This document shows, one piece after another, positions 7,746 to 11,698 of a stretch of 11,698 nt of DNA (within the stretch, counting starts at the first letter, position 1; every line of letters begins with the position of its first letter). A program made the translations under genes and the position numbers. Source of the stretch: Coemansia sp. RSA 1804 (taxonomy: Eukaryota > Kickxellomycota > Kickxellomycetes > Kickxellales > Kickxellaceae); assembly GCA_027578815.1 (NCBI GenBank), contig JANBTH010000759.1, positions 1 through 11,698 of the forward strand, in the 5' to 3' direction. The notes under the pieces were generated by a model, which worked only from the letters and a program-made list of their open reading frames with translations, was not told the origin of the DNA and searched no databases.

Positions 7746-8039
7746 GAGGGGTGGTCTACATTTTATTCATTGTATTAAAATATTTCTAGATGCTAGAAAC
7801 GTGTGTGGAGTAACAGAAAAAAGTTTAATTGAGTTATCCGTTATTTGTTTGTATTCTCATGTCTGGAGTGGTGTGAACCATCTAGACGCTGTTGTTACTA
7901 TCCTAAAGAGTTTGTCGTATATATTTATTTTTTTTTACTTTCTAATAAATAACAAATCGGGAGACTTTTGTACTATTATCGTAACTACAGACATTGACAC
8001 TGTTGTTGGGCTGGTAGTGTTGTTGTTATTGCCATTTTT
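7746..8039. other. Cullin trailer and SNG1-family gene upstream region
   Basis: This spacer of just under 300 bp lies between two same-strand genes. It is T-rich, with AATAAA at 7944-7949 as a possible cullin polyadenylation signal. A frame without stops across it reads as low-quality hydrophobic sequence and is not supported as a gene. Confidence 0.5.
7944..7949 (+). terminator. Candidate polyadenylation signal of the cullin gene
   Basis: AATAAA lies about 200 nt after the cullin stop, following a T-rich run and about 90 nt before the next start codon. Confidence 0.35.
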
Positions 8040-9461
8040 ATGAGCGGAATTAGCCTACTTTCGACCGCTCTTCGGCCAACGCTCAAAGAACGAGGACTCT
8101 ACTACGTGCGCATAATCATTATCAGTTTGTTCATGATTTGGATCCCGCTGTGCCTTTTCTTTGGAGGAGTCTACAAACGGAGCACATTTGCACATTTGAT
8201 CAGACTGCAGATCGTTGACTTTGACAAGGGACTCGTTGGAAGTGCAGTCACACAGGCGCTGCTGATGCAAAACCAGCCGGAAGATCATACGCGGCCGCTA
8301 TGGCAAGCAAGAAGCCAAGACAGCGATATCGGCGGAGAGTTCGGTAGCGTCAACAGCGTGCGTGAGTGGGTGCGTCTGAATGGATGGGCGGCGCTTGTTA
8401 TTCACAGCAACGCAACGCAGCAGCTGGAGACTGCGCTGGCGCAAAACGGCGACAATGCAAAGAACTACAATCAAAACGATGCAATGACGCTATTTGTGTC
8501 TTCTGGACATCATCCGGTAGTGAGCATTCAGATTGTGGAGCCAGCAACTACCGCCGACCTAGGCAAGGCCACATATGCGTTTGCAGTTAGCATGGTGCAG
8601 GAAATCCAGAAAGGCAGAATAAGCATCCCGCCGTTACTAACTGCTGCTTCTGCTTCTGCTTCTACTTCTTCTGATGCTGACAGCAGTTCCAATAACAGCA
8701 ACCTGGCCGGAATTATAGCCCAGCCGATCAGCTACCGCCAGATAGATGTAGCACCATTCACGTTTGGAATTGGACCGATTTCGTATCTGTTCAGCTTTCT
8801 CGTCGGCATGCTGTGCACAATTGGCCCAATGATCGGGTGGAAGATGTCAACATTTACATTTTATCTAAAGGTGCGACACCGGGATCTGTGGCTGGCAGCA
8901 GTTGCGCTGCTTTTTGCATGGACTGCATATATGGGAATGCTTGGAGCGCTGGCGTTCTCTGCATTCAGAGGGCCTGGTTACTCGGAAGTCGCACTAAAGT
9001 ATACGGTTGGCCGGTTTTTTTCGCTGTGGGCCACGATAACAATAACATTAATGGCCGTGTCGGTATGGCTGTTCTGCTGGTTTGTTCTGGTGCCGCCAGA
9101 GATCCTCGGACTGGCCTCGCTGGTCACGATTCTGCCAAATACAATGTCAACTCTGGTAATCGCAGAGCTCGCACCTCATTTCTTCCGCTGGATCCACGCG
9201 CTTCCCTTCTACAATGGCGCCATGCTATATCGGTACATTCTAAGCGGCGCATACCCGCAAATTGGCGCCAATGTTGGCATCATACTGGGCGAGATCTGCG
9301 TGATGTCGCTGACGCTGTGGGTTGTCATATGGATCAGACAACATATGGTGCTTGATGGAACAAGCGATGCAGCCGGATGGAGCTACGGCAGCATATTTTT
9401 CTACAGCCCAGTGCCACATCACAAGAAAAAGCGGCAAGCAGCCGAAGAATTCACCACTTGA
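8040..9461 (+). CDS. DUF3533 / SNG1-family multipass membrane protein, 473 aa
   Basis: The layout is that of the fungal DUF3533 family (yeast SNG1, nitrosoguanidine resistance), with an ABC-2-permease-like topology. There is one N-terminal membrane segment (about 23-44) after a short basic cytoplasmic end, a large polar domain of about 200 residues with possible N-glycosylation sites (NAT at 124, NNS near 218), and then five membrane segments at about 243-265, 283-305, 326-349, 355-376 and 410-432. The motif RWIHALPFYNGAMLYRYI near 383-400 fits the family's conserved loop. A Ser/Ala/Asn linker (about 203-222), encoded by a TCTGCT-type repeat, precedes the membrane block. The tail is basic (HKKKRQ). 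Members are linked to drug or mutagen tolerance and membrane lipid asymmetry; the substrate here is unknown. Its last 11 bp overlap the end of the convergent SDR gene. Confidence 0.88.
   Translation: MSGISLLSTALRPTLKERGLYYVRIIIISLFMIWIPLCLFFGGVYKRSTFAHLIRLQIVDFDKGLVGSAVTQALLMQNQPEDHTRPLWQARSQDSDIGGEFGSVNSVREWVRLNGWAALVIHSNATQQLETALAQNGDNAKNYNQNDAMTLFVSSGHHPVVSIQIVEPATTADLGKATYAFAVSMVQEIQKGRISIPPLLTAASASASTSSDADSSSNNSNLAGIIAQPISYRQIDVAPFTFGIGPISYLFSFLVGMLCTIGPMIGWKMSTFTFYLKVRHRDLWLAAVALLFAWTAYMGMLGALAFSAFRGPGYSEVALKYTVGRFFSLWATITITLMAVSVWLFCWFVLVPPEILGLASLVTILPNTMSTLVIAELAPHFFRWIHALPFYNGAMLYRYILSGAYPQIGANVGIILGEICVMSLTLWVVIWIRQHMVLDGTSDAAGWSYGSIFFYSPVPHHKKKRQAAEEFTT
8643..8675 (+). repeat. Short TCTGCT-type repeat coding an Ala/Ser linker
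   Basis: GCTTCT/TCTGCT units occur inside the SNG1-family gene and encode an Ala-Ser run. The unit length is a multiple of three, so length changes keep the frame. It sits in the flexible linker between the extracytoplasmic domain and the membrane block. Confidence 0.5.
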
Positions 9462-10533
9462 GCGGCTTAAAGTGCTTCCAAAGACCGCCGTTGTGGCGGC
9501 GAATCCGCTTGTCGTCAGCCAAGGCCACATAGACTGGCGTCTCGGCGCCTTGGTCAGGAGTCAGCAAGGCGTAAGGCCCAGTCATATCGGTCTTCACATA
9601 ACCAGGACAAACAGCGGCAAATAGCAACTGGCGCGAGTCCTCTGTCTCAGCATCTGTGCGCGCAAGCATCCGGGAATACGCAATAAGCCCGGCCTTTGCA
9701 ACGGCAAAGGGCATCGGAGGAAACCCGTATCTGCTGAAACTTCCTTTGCCGACTGACGACACAAATCCATTCTCTATAATGTGCAAGCGGGTAAGATCTA
9801 AATCATCAGACGCCAGCACCTTTGGCAGATCGCCGGAAAAGATGCCAAGATGCGCCAATGCTGTAACCATAAAAAGCACTCGGCCATGTCGCCGCATGTG
9901 TGGCAGCGCAAGTGTTGTCATGTTTACAGCTGTAAAGTAATTCATATGGACTGTTTTGTACGCGGTATCGTGGTCGCATGTCCGCACAGGGACTAGTCTG
10001 GGTGCGGCGGCTCCTCCGCCTTCTGTTGGAGATGCATCCGGCACTTGCTCCGGAGGTGTCTCCATGGCTGTAGCCGTTGCTGTTAGTGTTGCTGCAGCTG
10101 CTGGTCCTGGTCCTGGTCCTGGTCCTGGTCCTGGTCCTGGTCCTGGTCCTGGTTCTGGCTCTGTATCTGTCGGTGCTGCTGCCGAGGCATTGCCGTTCTC
10201 TTCGCGCTTAACTACGCCTCCAGCGTTGTTGATGAGAATGTCTATGCATTGGGAGCCGTGCATCAGCACCAAGTAATCTACAAAAACACTGATGCTGTCG
10301 AGATCGGCGACATCGAGCTGATGGAAACGCAACTCGTTCTGCTGCATCAGATCCGATACCCGCAGCTGTTCGCGTCGCAGCTCATCGAATGCTGCCTGGC
10401 CACGAGCGACGTTTCGTGCTGTCAAGTAGACTATCACGGGCTTTTCAGTCTGGAGAAGCAGTCGTCGCACTATGGCCTTTCCTATGCCACGGTTTGCGCC
10501 TGTGACAACGGCCACAAGCATGTTATCAGACAT
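9451..10533 (-). CDS. Short-chain dehydrogenase/reductase, carbonyl-reductase (CBR1)-like, 360 aa, with altered catalytic residues
   Basis: The Rossmann fold is clear: TGANRGIG (11-18) for the cofactor, TARN after strand 2 (an Arg suggesting NADPH), LDVADLDS (73-80) and INNAG (101-105). The end, VCPGYVKTDMTGP and QGAETPVYVAL, closely resembles mammalian carbonyl reductase 1. Two active-site positions are altered. The YxxxK motif reads FAVAK (Phe276, Lys280; the Phe codon is at 9706-9708), and the usual Ser position in GRVLFMVTALA is Thr224. The helix Asn survives in MNYF (N198). About 60 extra residues (110-188) follow NNAG and include about eight Gly-Pro repeats. The start at 10533 places TGxxxGIG near the N-terminus; open frame further upstream is low-complexity leader. 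Classical reductase chemistry is doubtful. It may bind cofactor without catalysis or have another role. Confidence 0.92.
   Translation of the reverse strand: MSDNMLVAVVTGANRGIGKAIVRRLLLQTEKPVIVYLTARNVARGQAAFDELRREQLRVSDLMQQNELRFHQLDVADLDSISVFVDYLVLMHGSQCIDILINNAGGVVKREENGNASAAAPTDTEPEPGPGPGPGPGPGPGPGPAAAATLTATATAMETPPEQVPDASPTEGGGAAAPRLVPVRTCDHDTAYKTVHMNYFTAVNMTTLALPHMRRHGRVLFMVTALAHLGIFSGDLPKVLASDDLDLTRLHIIENGFVSSVGKGSFSRYGFPPMPFAVAKAGLIAYSRMLARTDAETEDSRQLLFAAVCPGYVKTDMTGPYALLTPDQGAETPVYVALADDKRIRRHNGGLWKHFKPLKW
10103..10156. repeat. Hexanucleotide microsatellite (GGTCCT)8 plus one imperfect unit, coding Gly-Pro
   Basis: Eight perfect GGTCCT units run from 10103 to 10150, followed by GGTTCT. 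On the minus strand they encode the Gly-Pro run within the SDR insertion. Because the unit is six bases, copy-number change would keep the frame, so the insertion length may vary between strains. Confidence 0.9.
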
Positions 10534-10680
10534 TCTTTCTGTTTTGTCAGTGGAAGGAGGAGAATTGTACAATGAATTCACAATAGAGGTGGTATACACA
10601 ATAGCAGCAGCGGTTGCTTTAGAAATTAGATTACAAGGCGCGATAGAAAGTTGAGCAAAAAGGAAAGAGACGATAAACGC

Positions 10681-10753
10681 GGGGAGAGAGAAGAGAGAGA
10701 GAGAGTAGGGATGAGGGAGTAGGGAGTGGGGAAGAGGAAAAGAGGAAAGCATG
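10681..10753 (-). promoter_or_regulatory. Pyrimidine-rich tract upstream of the SDR gene
   Basis: The plus strand is almost all purine (GAGAGAGA units, then GGGA units), so the SDR sense strand is CT-rich about 150-220 nt before its ATG. CT-rich blocks of this kind are common in fungal promoters and leaders. Confidence 0.4.
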
Positions 10754-11063
10754 GATTGCGGCAGTTGGTAATCATCATCCTCGTTTTTTTCTAATTCCCT
10801 TGTTTCAATCCTCAATCCATATACTCCCCGCATGCACACTCTCTCAATCTTCAGCCTTTCTTCGCTTGCTAGTTTCCAGATAATGGCAACTATGATGATG
10901 GGAGGGCACGCACACTAGCAAACACGATCAAGCCTGAGCAAAGATAAAAAAAGTGACAATTAGCAATCTGCGTGATATTCCTTCGGACGTCCAAAAACGG
11001 TCTTTATCTCTCAGCAGTCGGCCGTAATCACACCACTTCGCACATACGGCTAATTCGGTGATC

Positions 11064-11090
11064 TCTGATTGTGGTTTGATCTGATTGTGG
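11064..11090. repeat. 10-bp direct repeat CTGATTGTGG, two copies
   Basis: CTGATTGTGG occurs at 11064-11073 and 11081-11090, a spacing of 17 bp. It could be paired factor sites in the divergent promoter region; I do not recognise the motif. Confidence 0.4.
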
Positions 11091-11402
11091 CACCACATCC
11101 ACGATTTCTGCATGTCCTCCCCTCGTTTTTACATGTTTCCAATGCGGTGTTCCATTGAGCCTGTTTCTTGGCATGCATGGAATGATTTCTGGGCAGATCC
11201 TTTTTTTAGCTCTTACTTTCGCCCTTTTTTTCCGCTTGAATACTTTGTTTTTCTTTTCCGTTTTTTGTTTGTTCTTTTCAAAGGAGAAAGAGGGGGTTGA
11301 GATTTTTGTGCGAAGGCGGGAAAGGACTCGAGAGCTTAAATATAAAGGATGAGCAAGCATTTCCCAGGAGATGAACGGCAAACAGCGAGAGCGAGCTTAA
11401 AA

Positions 11403-11636
11403 GGACCGCTGTTATTTTTCAGTTCCTCGCCAGATTCCTTTGCCCTTTTGCTTCCTCTCTTTCTTTCCTTCTTTCTCTTTGGCAGACACTAGCTTCTTTT
11501 CTATATTTGCTCTGCTCTGTTGTTTTGTTCTGCTCTGCTCTGTTCTGTTTTATTACATTTTCTTTTTTTACACTTGGACTTGTTAAGCAGCATCCGTCCT
11601 GCCCTTTTCCTTTTCTTTTTCCTTTTTAATATACAC
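11403..11636 (+). promoter_or_regulatory. Pyrimidine-rich leader of the right-edge gene, with CTG/TTCTG repeats
   Basis: About 230 bp of CT-rich plus strand ends just before the ATG at 11639. It includes tandem TCTGCTCTGTT-type units (about 11509-11548) and CTTTTCC-type runs. This resembles the CT-rich block and long leader of well-expressed fungal genes. Confidence 0.45.
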
Positions 11637-11638
11637 AC

Positions 11639-11698
11639 ATGATGCCCGCATTGATGAGGACGCTGCTACTGCTTGCCGCCTGCACGCTGGCAAACATA
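11639..11698 (+). CDS. Start of a gene for a probable secreted or membrane protein (first 20 codons only)
   Basis: The frame opens ATG ATG and continues to the right edge without a stop. The 20 residues (MMPALMRTLLLLAACTLANI) have the shape of a signal peptide: a short basic start (Arg7), a Leu-rich core and small residues (AAC) near a possible cleavage point. The long CT-rich leader immediately before supports a genuine start. Too little is present to name the product. It could instead be a signal anchor. Confidence 0.6.
   Translation, partial: MMPALMRTLLLLAACTLANI

Larger units (their letters stand above)
10534..11638. promoter_or_regulatory. Divergent intergenic region between the SDR and the right-edge gene
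   Basis: No convincing gene is seen. On the SDR side there is a purine-rich tract (about 10681-10753; pyrimidine-rich on the SDR sense strand) and a possible short leader intron on the minus strand, about 10539-10597 (GTATAC donor, CTGAC, ACAG acceptor). The middle holds a 10-bp direct repeat (11064-11090). The right half has a TATAAAGG element at about 11342 and a long pyrimidine-rich leader up to 11638. Confidence 0.55.

Noticed and set aside
7735..8043. Open frame of about 100 codons between the cullin and the SNG1-family gene
   Set aside because: It overlaps the cullin end, is rich in chance-like Phe/Ile/Val runs from T-rich DNA, and spans a likely polyadenylation signal.
9956..10276. 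Plus-strand open frame encoding a Gly-Pro run opposite the SDR
   Set aside because: It is the mirror of the hexanucleotide repeat inside a well-supported gene; a GGTCCT repeat is open in both directions.
10534..10839. Upstream extension of the SDR frame
   Set aside because: The extension begins at a non-ATG codon, is Ser/Leu/Pro-rich from a CT-rich tract, and would place the TGxxxGIG cofactor motif over 100 residues from the N-terminus, unlike this family.
11028..11381. Minus-strand frame with a Lys/Arg-rich centre in the right intergenic region
   Set aside because: The basic run is the complement of a T/C-rich promoter tract, and the flanks show no domain-like sequence.
1..11698. tRNA genes, rRNA and CRISPR arrays
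   Set aside because: I looked for T-loop-like GGTTCRA motifs on both strands and for regularly spaced repeats, and found none outside coding sequence. A covariance-model scan would be decisive.

Overview
The window looks like nuclear DNA of a fungus, most likely an early-diverging or intron-poor lineage; Kickxellomycotina is a guess, not a demonstrated placement. The support is a cullin, a DUF3533/SNG1-type membrane protein and a carbonyl-reductase-like SDR, all as long uninterrupted reading frames, together with pyrimidine-rich gene leaders and a decayed copy of a protein family I associate with fungal RecQ/telomere-linked helicase loci.

The left third (1 to about 3950) is very different from the rest. 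I found no CpG dinucleotide from base 1 to 3578, one at 3579-3580, and the next at 3952-3953. Bases 1-1233, minus strand, hold a broken gene in at least three frame blocks. Its stops are mostly TGA, and Gln or Trp stand where I would expect Arg, which is the mark of CpG to TpG/CpA decay. An AT-rich stretch follows in which I see no gene (1270-2354). Then comes a second, unrecognised coding-like relic on the plus strand (2355-3313), also broken by TGA codons and frameshifts. A small intact reading frame for a protein with eight cysteines lies at 3467-3622 (minus), and it contains the only CpG of this block.

From about 3.95 kb the DNA becomes ordinary gene-dense sequence with normal CpG. A four-helix membrane protein of unknown function (4184-4678, minus) is divergent from a CUL1/Cdc53-like cullin (5331-7745, plus) that keeps its neddylation lysine. 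A SNG1/DUF3533 membrane protein (8040-9461, plus) converges on an SDR (9451-10533, minus), and their coding ends overlap by 11 bp. The SDR is unusual: Phe replaces the catalytic Tyr, and a Gly-Pro-repeat insertion follows the NNAG motif. A divergent intergenic region (10534-11638) leads to the first 20 codons of a gene for a probably secreted or membrane protein at the right edge.

The intact genes do not form an evident pathway. They look like independent housekeeping or accessory genes next to a CpG-decayed, repeat-derived and possibly subtelomeric block.
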